From the NCBI GenBank assembly GCA_963691655.1, contig OY829329.1, positions 62,552,852 through 62,616,851 of the forward strand: 64,000 nucleotides of DNA, written 5' to 3'. Shown here in pieces: positions 9,861-21,580 of the stretch. The position numbers and the translations under genes were made by a program. The notes under the pieces are model-generated. The model searched no databases and had not been told where the DNA came from. It saw only the letters and a list, made by a program, of their open reading frames with translations. This DNA comes from Toxonevra muliebris. Lineage: Eukaryota > Arthropoda > Insecta > Diptera > Pallopteridae. Numbering within the stretch: the first letter of the stretch is position 1; each line of letters opens with the position of its first letter.

Positions 9861-12800
9861 ATGTCTCTGATCAATATAAAAACGACAACATTATTGCCAC
9901 AACAACAACACCAGCAATCTGGCAAAATCAAACAAAATCATACATTTCTCGACGATACCAAATTTTCATTTTGGATAGTTAAAATAACTGGATTATTATC
10001 AAATTATAATAATATAAATGAATATGAAATTGGAGCTCCAACCAGAAACAGAAAATTCTATACTTATTTCATACGTTGTGTAATATTTTCATCAATAGTT
10101 TATAATTTTTATACATTAACATATTTTAATCCGTTCGATATTTATGAAAATAATTTATCCAACAGCACTGATAATGTAGCAAGATTGGCTGAAGGTGCAT
10201 TCGTTACATTTTTATATATAGCAATAATTTGCAACAATTCATGGAACTCACAAAAATTTATTACAATAATCAATGATTTACTTGCAATCGATCAAGAAAT
10301 AAACGAAGGAGAAAATTCCAAAAATTTCATATTCCTAGAGAATAAATGTAAATTTAGTAAGAAATTTATTATTGGTATAATATTGTGTCAAACTTATATA
10401 ACATATTTGGAGGCAAGATTTGAAATCGGAGAAACGCCTACCATACTATATATAGTCATTTCAATATACAATCTACAAAATGCATTGTCAGCAATATCTA
10501 TTGTTTTTCTAGCAAAACTATTGCGTATAGTAGCAATGCGTTTTGCATATTTGAATGCAATATTAAGAAAATATAGCAATGCCAGCAGAAGCACCAGCAA
10601 CACCAGAACTAGTTGCTATCAGCAGAAGCAACAGGAGCAACAATCACAGGAACAGCACCATCAAAGGCAACCGCTTCTTGTAAACTATCACCAGCAACAA
10701 AAGGAAAAACAAAAAAATATTGATAGCGATTTGATTGTTGAGGAAATATTTTCTATAGAAATTCATTATTGCTATGGATTACATAGTAAATTGGTGCACA
10801 TATACAGATCGATAAATTATTGTTGTGGTCTGATTATTGCATTATATTTGGGATTTTCTTTCTACACCATAACCAATACTGCATATTATATTTTTGTTCA
10901 AATCTCTGCTCAAATGGAATTAACGTTGGAGGTACTGCAGTATTGTATTGCCTGGTTGATTTACAATTTTTCGATTATAACATTATTGGCACGAAATTGC
11001 CATCAAGCTTCGAAAGAGGTGCGAATAGATTTATAAAATTAATAAAAAGTTTAAAACTATATTGAAAATTTAATGTGTCTGACATAGTCACCTGAATTTC
11101 CATCTGACCTGAAGTCAGCAGACAAATTTGTCAGCTGGGTAAATTGGCAAATGACAAGTTAAATTGTTAAATTAGATTTTGCGATTTTTCTGAGTTATCT
11201 GACCAGTTATTCAATTGGCGTTAAATAAAATTTATCAATTTTCATTAAATTTATAAAATTTATCAACTTTTTTCAAAGCCAATTGGCAGATCAGTCAGTT
11301 TAAAGACGCTTTACGGCTGGTAAAGTATTGCAATTCTGTTTGTAGGAGTTAACTCTACTATTAAAATTAATAGGCTTTGAATGAACAATGATGCCAGAAG
11401 AATGTCTAAAAGTTCATAAAATTAGCAGATCAGACGATCGTTTCGGAACTGGCTACAGTTCCTCATCACTTCATTAACTTTACATAAAAACATTAGTTGA
11501 TTAAATACATGAACACAAGATTACTCTATTCTGATGATCAACATGAAAGTAATTAATAAGGAATATCTAGATTTAAAAAGGAATTCTGTGACAGGTTTCT
11601 GTTTCAAACCTCGTTCAAGCTTCGGAAGGTGAAAAATTCGTGGATGCTATTTTAATATTTTAACAATCACAAAGTTATGATGATAATGTATAAAAAAATG
11701 AGAGTAGCTCACTCCAAATTTAATAAAATTATCTCTGTAATGATGTATATCTAAAGGTTCATACACATTGACGCTAGCAGCTACACGAACACACACGAAC
11801 TACGAAATTCCGTCGGCTACAACTGTCGCCGTGTAGTCAGCTACTAAACACAATAAAAAACGGCACCACCTGCAACAAACACAGCCAAAACAATAAAAGC
11901 AAACTCTCTTCTCTCTCTGTCGCTTATCAAATCAGAAATAGATTTAAAATTGGCTACAGCCACAATTGTGGTTGATGGTCATGTGGTCGTGTTGTCGCCA
12001 AAATAATCGTCTCTATAAGAACATGTTGTTTTTATAATTTGACAGATGTAGTCGTGTAGCTGCCGTCGTCAATGTGTATGGTGCATAATTATTGAGTCAT
12101 TTCATGCTCTTTACTGTCAAATGCCTACTCCTGAGAAAGTGCTAAACGGTTAATCTTTACAAATATTTTGACCAGTAGATGGTTCAGAAGTAGCTCTCGT
12201 TGTTAAGATATTCCTAGAAACTAGCTGGAAATTATTTTGATAATTCTCAGTATTTTTCACCTAACTATTACAGAAAACATTGTTCAACAAAAATCAACTT
12301 TTCTCACCCTAGATTCTAGGTACGATCTTAAAAAATGCTAAATTTCTTTACGATCTTCATAGGTAGCACCTCATATCGTGCATTTGCACGTTTATGTTTT
12401 GAGTAAGCGAGGCTTAGTTTACAGACTGTGATATGTTCATGAACGATTTGCTTTTAGGGATCAAGCTTCTTAAAACCTCCCCCTTTTCCCCACTCTTTAA
12501 TATTAATTCAGATTGTTGAGACGAACAATAAACTTAAAACACTTGCTCCTCATGCTCAGCGAGTGAGGTTTTTTGGTTTCTCAAGTGAAGCCTTCCGTTT
12601 AGGGCTCTGAACAGGGATCTCAAGGAATACTGGCTCCTATATTAACATCTAGATAATTGTTATTATAATATCTCAAACCATTTTCTCTTAATTGTAGGCT
12701 AATAACACAGCATTGATATTGGCACGTGTATATCGCAAACGCAAAGAGCATCAAAATATTGTAAGTCTAAAAAAACAATATTTTAAAACTAAAACTTAAC

Positions 12801-13164
12801 TTCTAATTATAAGTTATATCTTCTGATTAAGTTAATATTTCAAACATTTTATGTACTGTATATGATTAACTTTGGCTTCTCCCATACAGATCGACAAATA
12901 TTTAACTAAAAGTGTAAGACAAGAAGTACAATTTACCGCTTATGGTTTCTTTACCATCGACAATAGTACAATTTTCAAGGTATCCACAACTTAAACAGAG
13001 CAAACAATTTTTTTTATAAATAGATCCAATACTATAAAATATTATTATTACAATTATTATAGATTTTCTCTGCTGTAACTACATATCTCGTCATCTTGAT
13101 ACAATTTAAGCAATTGGAAGAAGCTAAAATTGAAGATTTGCGTAAGCTGCAACAAAAAAGCTAA
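9861..13164 (+). CDS. Gustatory receptor U1 (7tm_7 family, Gr28-like), 4 exons, 470 aa
   Basis: Predicted ligand-gated taste-receptor subunit of the plasma membrane. Exons: 9861-11018, 12698-12760, 12890-12979 and 13063-13164, all junctions phase 0 with GT-AG ends. Membrane segments are expected near residues 70-88, 108-126, 165-183, 194-219, 320-348 and 353-376, with the last at 438-452. The family signature TYLVILIQF is at 444-452 in exon 4. A Gln-rich cytoplasmic loop spans about 250-286. Exon 3 encodes QFTAYGFFTIDNS, a stretch I associate with Gr28a/Gr28b; that subfamily call is from memory. Exon 1 is closest to U5. If intron 1 were retained the protein would end 5 residues after the donor. 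An AATAAA lies at 13202-13207. Confidence 0.88.
11358..11475 (+). mobile_element. Half of an inverted-repeat element in U1 intron 1
   Basis: About 120 bp match, in inverse, the right arm of the element at 22854-23247, with GGCTTTGAATGAACAATGAT and AGACGATCGTTTCG. Only one arm is present, so this is a solo fragment. Confidence 0.55.
11761..12079. mobile_element. MITE in U1 intron 1
   Basis: A 319-bp element has inverted ends starting ATACACATTGACG and then CAGCTACACGA on both arms. The corresponding stretch of the U2 intron (near 16845) lacks it. The target duplication is not clear and the superfamily is unknown. Confidence 0.65.
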
Positions 13165-15244
13165 GAAAACAAAAGGAAAAAAGCAGTAAATGAAATAACA
13201 AAATAAAAACGTAAAGAAAAAGTCGCGTATAAGACAGCATAGCTGATGCACAGTAACACTTTTTTGGTATATTTGGGATTTCCCTACATTTCTACAAGGA
13301 TATTCGCAATCAACACTACATATATATGAAGAGCTATTCAATGTCACGTCAATTACTTTGAATTTGACATTACTTTACTAAAAGTTTGATATTTTGTACG
13401 AAACAGCTCAAATCAAATCTGATCCTTGCTCGAATCTAATTATTTTTGTTAATAAACACTAAAAATTACTTAAGAACTTAAATAATTTTTTCCCATTAAT
13501 ATTTTATTTATTATAAATTATTCAAATTTAAAAACATTTCGTGTTTTATTTAGAAATATATACCTAAAATTTATGTGAAAAATCATTAATAAAGTTTAAA
13601 TTTATTTTTTTCTTGAAATTTGTGTTTACTTAATGAAACAAAAATATTATCTTTCAATTAGAAAGAAAATTGGACTTAGGTAATTTTAACTTTCAGTATA
13701 GACTTGGGTTGTGGTAAGGGTTTACAAAAAGATAAATCGAAAAGGTCTTTATACACTGGTTTAAACTCAGTCAACTCCGTTTTTCAAGCTGAGGTGCATA
13801 TCATTAAACTCTGCTCAAGAAAGTATTAAAGCAGATCCGTGTCAAACAAAAACATTTGTTGTGCACACCCAGTAGCAGAACAACTTTCTTTGCATTTACC
13901 ACTTATAAAATTACCCCAAATTAAGCGACGAAATGGAGTATGAATCAGCAGGAAGCAGAGGGAAACCCATTAAAACAGACAAGCCAAATTATTCATGACA
14001 AACATTTTCCAATTGTAACGAGCTATCCCTGAGAACGTGCCTTGGCTGGTTGATTTCATCGCGACCAGACTCTGTATTCACAAAATTCTCACTACTGCAG
14101 CTGCGTAACTATGAAAATGTTAAATTTCTAACTATTTGACACAGTATATGTTAGAATTGGTATTCAATTAGTTTAATGATTTTTTCTTTATTAAACTACT
14201 ATCAAGTCATCTTCGATTATCGGATAAAAATTTAATTTACTCATTTTACAGTGGCATAATATTTAATTTTTCTTGATGAAAATTAATCAAAATTAGAAAA
14301 AATCAAATATACTGAATAAAATCAAAATAATGGTCCACTAATTCTATTCAATAAAAGCAAACAAAAAGTTTTGTGTTTTCTATTTAAATATTTCTCTTGA
14401 ATTATTTATTATTTATTACTGAAAGTATATCACAATTGTTATCCTGATGAAAAAGAAGATAAAATTATAAAATAGTATGCCAACAAAAATTAAGTTTAAA
14501 GTCGTTTTGGGCCACCAAATGACCGTGAGGTGGTATGAATGTTAAAATAGGAACAATTTCATTCTGTTCCGCACCGACAGCCATTTCAATTCAGGCATAC
14601 GTTTTTAACACTGAACCCAGTTCAATCAGTTTTAGTTCTCCGGTAACCGATTTTTATGATAATCAGGCCATCGTCATTTTAGAACTTCTGGTAGAAATTC
14701 TTTAGTAGTAGGTTTTTCTATAAGAAAGTTTGTTTGAGTGGGAATGCTTAAGCTTTTAACCGATTTTAAAGTTTGGAGTATTCGTACTTGGGGTAAGGAT
14801 GCTTTTGACTTCGAATTCCCTTATCCCCAAAAAACTCGCTAAAATTCCGTTCCTAGAACCTGATGTGTGCTTACATATACAATTCCAGATTTATATTTGC
14901 GAATCTTGTAGATATGTGCATATATATAAATTAAGTATATATGAAGAGTGGGCGTGGAAGTTAACCGATTTTTTCTTTTTTCGCCATAGTTGAATTTATC
15001 GAGTAAATATATCTATTAACCAAATTATAGCTTTCTATCTATGATGTTCTACAAGATATGTGCGTTTCGAGATTAGTAGTATATGGAAAGAGGGCGTGGA
15101 ACTTATCCGATTTTGCTCATTTGTGTATTTTATTATGAATAAGGTACCAGAAATATATGTATAAAGTTTCAGACAAAATTTTATTCCAAAAAAAAACGGG
15201 TTTTGGACCACAGTGCAATGTGCAATTAATTTCACAATCAAGTG
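13165..15244. other. Spacer U1-U2 (type A 3' flank), with an unclassified insertion
   Basis: No gene is seen. The first half matches the 3' flanks of U3 and U5, and more weakly U7. Relative to the U4 upstream block, about 380 bp at roughly 14825-15205 are extra. They contain two related copies of a GGGCGTGGAA-type motif, each followed by CCGATTTT (near 14950 and 15094), and have no recognisable coding sequence. Confidence 0.55.
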
Positions 15245-15287
15245 TATAGAAACTAGTTTTATGCCACATTTTATAGTGTACGCAGTA
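15245..15287 (+). promoter_or_regulatory. U2 core promoter
   Basis: A TATA-like TATAGAA is at 15245-15251. The initiator region reads GTACGCAGTATT with its A near 15284, slightly altered from the GTGCAGTCACT of other units. Confidence 0.45.
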
Positions 15288-15357
15288 TTAAATAAGCAGA
15301 AAGTAACAAGTGTCAAGAAAAAATTTGCAACGAATCACATAGTCAAAGTCAAAAGCT

Positions 15358-18300
15358 ATGTCTCACATCAATATAAAAACGACAACATCAGTGTCACTAC
15401 AACAACATCAACAATCTAGCAAAATCAAACAAAATCATACATTTCTCAACGATATAAAATTTTCATTTTGGACAGTTAAAATAACTGGATTATTACCAAT
15501 TTACAATAATATAAACGCATATGAAATTGGAGCTCCCACCAGAAACAGCAAATTCTATACTTATTTCATACGTTGTGTGATATTTTCATTAATAGCTTTT
15601 AATTTGTATATATTCGTATATTTGAATCCTTTCGATATTTATGAAAATGAATTATCAAACAACACTGATATTTTAACAAGATTTGTTGAAGGTACATTTG
15701 TTTCATTTTTATATGTAGCAATAATTTGCAATAATTCATGGAACTCAAAAAAATTCATTACAATAATCAATGATTTACTTGTAATCGATCAAGAGATGAA
15801 CAAAAAAACGGATTCCAAAAATTTCATATTCCTTGAGAATAAATGTGAATTTAGTAAGAAATTTATTATTGGAATAATGTTGTGTCATACTTATATGATA
15901 TATTTGGATACAAGATTTGAGGACGCAGAAACGCGTATCATATTTTATATAGCCGTTATTATATACAATATACAAATTATTTTGTCTGGATTATCTATAG
16001 TTTTTCTAGCAACACTATTGCGTATAATAGCAAGGCGTTTTGCATATTTGAATGCAATATTAAGAAAATATAATAATGCCAGCAGAAGCACCAGCAGCAT
16101 CGCAAATAGTTGCTATCAGCAGAAACAACAGCCAACAGTCAAACAATCACAGGAACAGCAACCGATTCTGGTGCAATGTCATCAGCAACAAAAGGAAAAA
16201 CAAAAAAACTTTGAAAACGATTTATTTGCTGGTGAAATTTTTTCTATAGAAACTCATTATTGCTTTGGTTTACATAGCAAATTGGTGCACATATACAAAT
16301 CGATAAATGATTGTTGTGGTTTGATTATTGCATTATATTTGGGATTTTCTTTCTACGCCATAACCACAACTGCATATTATATTTTCGTTCAAATCTCTGC
16401 TCAATTGGAATTTACATTAGCAGTACTGCAATATTTTATGATCTGGTTGATTTACAATTTTTTGGTGATTACATTATTGGCACGAAATTGCCATCAAGCT
16501 TCGAAAGAGGTGCGTATTCAAGCTGCGAATAGATTTATGAAATTAATATTTAATAACGTATAAAGTTTAGTAAAGTTCGTGTCTGACAGAGTCACCTGAA
16601 TTTCTATCTGGCCGGCAGACAAAATTAGTCAGCTAGGTAAATAGGCTGTTAAATTAATAAGGACTATCAAAACTAAAAAAAAAACAATTAGTTGACAGGT
16701 TTCGATTTTCAAACCTCGTTCAAGTTTCAGAAGGTGAAATATTCGTGGAAGTTATTTTAATCTTTTAGCAAAAACAAGTAATGATGATAATGTGAAAAAA
16801 GAGGGTATCTCATTTCAAATTAAATAAATAGCGTCTCTCTAATGATGTATGGCAAATTCTTGTCATTTTATGCCTTTTCCTGTCAACTGCCTATTACTGA
16901 GAAGGTTTTAATAGGCAAATTTATACAACTACCTCTCACTCTCGATGTGAAGCTATTCCCTGAAACTAACCCGATATCGTTTTAATATTTCTCACCACTT
17001 GTCACTTAAATATTACAAAACACATTATTGAACAAAAATGAACATTTCTCGTCCCAGATTCTAGATATAATCTCAACAAATGTTATATTACTTTATGATC
17101 CTCATAGGTCGCAATTCATATCGTGAATTTGCACGGTCTCATTTTCAATGTTGTTCATAGCTATGCTTTTGAAGTGAAACTTCTTTAGCCAGGGTAAATC
17201 GAACATTTTGCAACGGAAGTCGTATTGTTGTTGCACTCATGCAAAACTAATAAGAAACGAAGTTATGCTGTTGTTAGTGTTTAGCGAACGTAGCCATATG
17301 GGGATCGGCTGCATACAATCATGCAGAGAGTCGTCTTCGAGTAGATTTATCTCAATGTGCTTTAGTGAGAGAGCTTGACTGCATACAGCTGTTTTCCTTT
17401 CATGTGTTGTATACGTGTGTTAGGTCATGTTTGTGCAGATAAATGTAGAAAGAGGAAAAGTGCAAAAACTTCAACAACAACGGTCACGATTTGTTTCTGT
17501 TGCACTCAAACAAAATCAGTAAGAAACGAAGTTATGCAATTGTTATTCGGCTACATACAATCAAGCAGAGAGACGACTTCTTGCAGTTTTATCGCATTTG
17601 CTTTAGTGAGATTCGATATAGAAGTCTCGGCTTGATTGCATATAACTGAACTTTTCTTTCATATGTTATACACGTGTACTAAGTCGTGTTTGTGCCGATA
17701 AGTGTTGAGAGTATCAACAGAGGAAAAGCAAAAACAACAATAGAGAGAAGAGGACAGCAAAAACTTCAACAGAATGTTTTATAAATGTTTTCTTACAATT
17801 TTCTAATAAACAACATAGTTTCACTTCAACTGTGAGTGCATGCAGACACATAATCGTTTTTTCTTTTTTTATTTCACTATTATTTTGTTTATATAATTGA
17901 CGCTTATTTTTGTTTTTACTTGTAATATTCAATAATTTTATACTGACTGTGCTCTGTTCATGATCGATTAGCTTTGGGAAATATATTTCCTTAATATCTC
18001 TCCCTTCTTTCCACTTTATAATTAAGGGGACCTTCTGGTCTAGCGCCCTTGAATTTGACGAGTTTTTAGGATTTTTTTTTTAAATGAAATAATGAGCAAT
18101 AGTATTTAAACTTTGTAGATATATTTTATTACTTTAACCATATGCAAAAATAATATTAAAAAAAAAAAAATTATAATTTTAAGTAAACTAAAATTGGTGA
18201 TCTCTTCAAAAAAAATCAGATTTTGCAGGTGGTTTTGGATTTTCCACTGATCTAAAAAAAAAAAAATAAAAAGTGGTTACCATTAGTATGAATATAGTTA

Positions 18301-19265
18301 TCACAGGAACTAAAATGAAAAAAAAAAAATTTGACAAAATGATGCGATGTTGAAATTTACTTTACTTATGTATGTAAAAAATAAGAAATATTCAACGTAG
18401 AAAGTTTTTTTAGTTCCTGCGATAAGCACTGGTTTCCTGAATATTATACTAAAGTTTGAGACGAATCGGTTGAGTAGTTTTTTGTTTGTCTCCCACCGTG
18501 CAGAAAAATATCGCTTCGAGATAAATGACTTTAAACTTCAGTCGGCCCTTTTACCTACTTCTGCGCTCACCTGCTAAATAAGCTGAAGAAGTCGAAATAC
18601 CAGAAATATTGATTGATTGATTGATTTTACATATTACTTTTAAAAGCCTATACTTTTGAAATATAAAAAAAATCAATTTTTTGATGGATGCGTAAAGTAT
18701 TTTGGTTTCACGAGGGTTTACAGGGTTATGAACAGGGATCTTATGCCAAGTCAACATCCTGATGGTTATTAAAACTACTCAAACCATTTTCCTCTTTCTT
18801 GTAGGCTAATAATACTGCAATGATATTGGCACGTATATATCGTAAACGGAAAGAGCATCAAAACATTGTAAGTCTAAAAATACAATTTTTAAAAACTAAA
18901 TCTTACATAACTTCTAATCAGAAGTTATATCTTCCAGCTAAGTTAATTAATAAATATTTTATGTAAAATATATAATAAACTTTGGTTTCTCGCAAACAGA
19001 TTGATAAATATTTAACTAAATGTGTCAGACAAGAAGTACAATTTACTGCTTATGGTTTCTTTACCATCGACAATACTACACTTTTTAAGGTATCCAAAAT
19101 TTTAACAGAAAAAACAATTTTCTATACATATTAAAGTACTGCAAAATATTTTTATTATTATTGTTTAAGATCTTCTCTGCTGTAACTACATATCTCGTCA
19201 TCTTGATACAATTTAAGCAATTGGAAGATGCTAAAAATGAAGAAATGCGTAAGCTGCAAAGCTAA
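15358..19265 (+). CDS. Gustatory receptor U2 (Gr28-like), 4 exons, 466 aa
   Basis: Exons: 15358-16509, 18805-18867, 19000-19089 and 19170-19265, all phase 0. Seven membrane segments are laid out as in U1, with six in exon 1 and TYLVILIQF in exon 4. The Gln-rich loop differs (QQKQQPTVKQSQEQQ). After membrane segment 4 it has IIARRFAYL where the others have AMRFAYL or AMRFTYL. The last intron ends TTTAAG rather than TATAG, as in U4. Intron 1 (2295 nt) contains two inserted repeats. Without splicing, exon 1 would run 17 codons past the donor to a stop. It should act like U1 as a chemosensory channel subunit; the ligand is unknown. Confidence 0.87.
17171..17855 (+). mobile_element. Inverted-end repeat 'GAAGTGAAACT', copy A, in U2 intron 1
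   Basis: The left end starts GAAGTGAAACT. Near the right end is the inverse AGTTTCACTTC, followed by a conserved tail ending GCAGACACATAA. The matching U4 intron (near 32940) has only a T run, so this is an insertion in U2 or a precise loss in U4. The interior holds two related blocks, each with a GTTGCACTCA motif and then GTAAGAAACGAAGTTATG or a near copy. Further copies are at 27256-27953 (inverse) and 54756-55329. Confidence 0.7.
18026..18682. mobile_element. TTAA-site MITE in U2 intron 1, right end lost
   Basis: It begins after TTAA (18022-18025) with GGGGACCTTCTGGTCTAG and is homologous through its length to the complete copy in U4 (33421-34074). Its right inverted end is deleted, the sequence joining host DNA near 18682. 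It includes a short (TTGA)n run near 18610. Confidence 0.7.
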
Positions 19266-20185
19266 GAAAGCAAAAAATTGAAAAAAGAGACTAATGAAAT
19301 AATAAAAAAACGCGAAAACGCAAAAAAAGAAAAGCAAAAAGAAGGAGCATAGCTGATGCACCATAACACATTTTTGGTATATTTGGGATTTCCCTACGTT
19401 TCTACAATGATATTCGCAATCAACACTACATAAATATGAAGAGATATTCGATGTTACATCAGTGTCTTTGAATTTGAAATTAATTTACTAAAAGTTTGAT
19501 ATTTTGTACGGAACAGCTCGGATCAAATCTGATCTTTATTCGAAATACTTCAATAATTTTTTTCCATTATTATTTTATTTATTATAAATTATTGAAATCA
19601 AAAAATATTTCGGGCTTTATTGAGAAACATATTACATTATAAAATTTTTTGGAAAAACAATTAATAAAGTTTAAATACATTTTTTTTTTCTTTAAATTTG
19701 TTTTTATTTAATGAAACAAAAATATTATATTGCAATTAAAAAAAATTGGACTTGTGGTTTTGGCTTTCAGTATAGACTTGGATTGTGGTAAGGCTTTATA
19801 ATAAAAAATAGAAAATATCTATATATTCTGGTTTAGACAAAATTAAGTCCGTTTTCCAAGCTAAGCAAGCATACCATTAAACACTGCTTAAGAAAATACA
19901 AAAGCAGATCCATTTCAAACAAATACATTTGCATACAGACTCTGTAGCAGAACGGCGCTCTTTAGATTTATCGCTTATGAGATTACCTCCAACATAGCTA
20001 CCTCTTGCCACCTGGATGGAGAAGGAAACCCCTGACAACAGATAAGCTTTCGAATTGTACTTTACAAAAACAAAATGCATGTAAAAAAATGAACACCATA
20101 ATATTAAAATAAACTCCCCACGAATACAAAAGGTTCAAGATATTTAAAAATTCGGCATTTTTGAAATTTAGAGAAAATTACAGTT
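19266..20185. other. Spacer U2-U3, first part (type B 3' flank)
   Basis: No gene is seen. It closely matches the U4 3' flank (34668-35506) and differs from the odd-unit flanks. Confidence 0.55.
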
Positions 20186-20380
20186 ATTATTTTATTATTA
20201 TTTGAAGGAAGGACGACTCGAAAGTCAGGCACTGCGACCTATAAGATCTATTGTACCCAAGCCCCAAGAAAGGAAGAGATAAAAATAGATAAGAAACATA
20301 CCCAAGCCGAGAATCGTACTCGGGTCTCCAGAGACAAGAGTCTGGCACTCTGCCACTAGACCACAGTGGCGATGGTAGGA
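20186..20380 (-). mobile_element. tRNA-derived SINE
   Basis: On the minus strand the head near 20370 reads like a tRNA: an A box TGGTCTAGTGGCAGAGTG and a B box GAGTACGATTC. The body is followed by an AT-rich (AAT)n-like tail at the left end. A homologous copy at the same relative place is in the U4-U5 spacer (35507-35687). Confidence 0.75.
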
Positions 20381-20469
20381 CCTACAGTTTAACGCCGATT
20401 CCGAACGGCTGTGTTGCAATTTTTTTATCAGGTCGGTGGTTTTGCTATTACTAACCAAGGTGTGTACTT

Positions 20470-20625
20470 TTACACATTCTTATAATTCTCATGCACTTCA
20501 TATCGATAGTGAATATAAGAAGTTTATGAGAATCAACCACCAGATCAAGACGAGAATTGAAACCGCAGCCTTCTGGATGAGAGTCAAGTGTACTATCCAC
20601 TTGACTATCGAGGTCGTCAAAACGA
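20470..20625 (-). mobile_element. Second tRNA-derived SINE-like head
   Basis: The minus strand near 20550-20625 shows an A box-like TAGTCAAGTGGATAG and a B box-like GGTTTCAATTC at tRNA spacing. The 3' part merges with AT-rich DNA. It is absent from the U4-U5 spacer, where the equivalent stretch is deleted. Confidence 0.5.
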
Positions 20626-20639
20626 GAATTAGGAATTTT

Positions 20640-21580
20640 AAAACCGTTTTATTAAATCTTGCTTACACTAATAAAAATGAGTTAAAGTTTTATGCCCTAA
20701 AATACAGCGATTCCAATGTTGATTCAGGTTGCAATGCGTTCGTGAAAGATCTACAAATACGAAATGGAAATTATCGTTTGAAAAATCGATTTTCACTTTT
20801 GTATCGATTCCAATAGAAAAAAGTACGCTCAAATTGAATAGTCAACTTATTTTGCAGATGCAATGAAATGCATCGGCTCACGAGGAGTCCAAATTTGAAA
20901 CTGCAAAAGAAAAGAAAGGATGTTTTCGATACAGGTGGAGCTGGAGGTGGAACGTGTATCAAAAGTTAAATTTTTTATTTGATAAAACGACACAAGAGGG
21001 TGAACACATTTAAATGAATCAATAAAATTGATTAGTATTTTAATACTTGTAAAATATTAATAAAAAAAAGCGAATGAAAAATTTTTTTAACATTTTTGTG
21101 ACACGCCACCCTAACACAACGTATAATAAAACAACTGATAAACCTGAGCTGCGAATTTATAGGTCAATACCAACTATTGCGGAAAACAGGCCAGTTGATT
21201 TCATTGCGATTAGGCGCTGTATTCACAAAATTCTCACTGCTGTAGCTGAGAAACTACGAAGCTAGTATTTTATAGCATTTATAAAACTTTAAATTTCTAA
21301 CCATTTACAAAAATTTAAGTATGCATTATAACGACTAGCATTCAATTAAATTAATCAATTTTTCTTTATTAAGCTACAATCAACTTATCTTCGATTATAG
21401 GATAAAAATTTAATTTACACATTTTACAGTGGCATAAAATTGAATTTTTCTTCATAAAAATTAATCAAGTTAATGCGGAAAGATCTTACTACCTTTTGGG
21501 TCATAAAATTGTCCTTGGCCTTCTTCTTTTTGTTTAACATTTTTGCAAATTTCTTCCAAATTTGGCAGTTCACATTTCTA
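20640..21580. other. Spacer U2-U3, middle part
   Basis: No gene is recognised. Parts match 35690-36290 of the U4-U5 spacer. Open frames here have no recognisable domain. Confidence 0.45.

Noticed and set aside
9861..13164. Odorant-receptor (Or) identity
   Set aside because: The C-terminal TYLVILIQF signature and the phase-0 small 3' exons are those of gustatory receptors.
13057..13347. Recurrent minus-strand frames ending in KLYQDDEICSYSREN, seen behind several units
   Set aside because: They are the antisense of exon 4 (TYLVILIQF) and are conserved only because that exon is conserved.
20320..20376. Possible tRNA gene on the minus strand
   Set aside because: A and B boxes are present, but the acceptor stem does not close and an unrelated body with an AT-rich tail follows, so it is a SINE head.
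20436..20816. 126-aa open frame in the U2-U3 spacer
   Set aside because: It overlaps SINE-like sequence, has no recognisable domain and is not kept in the homologous U4-U5 spacer.
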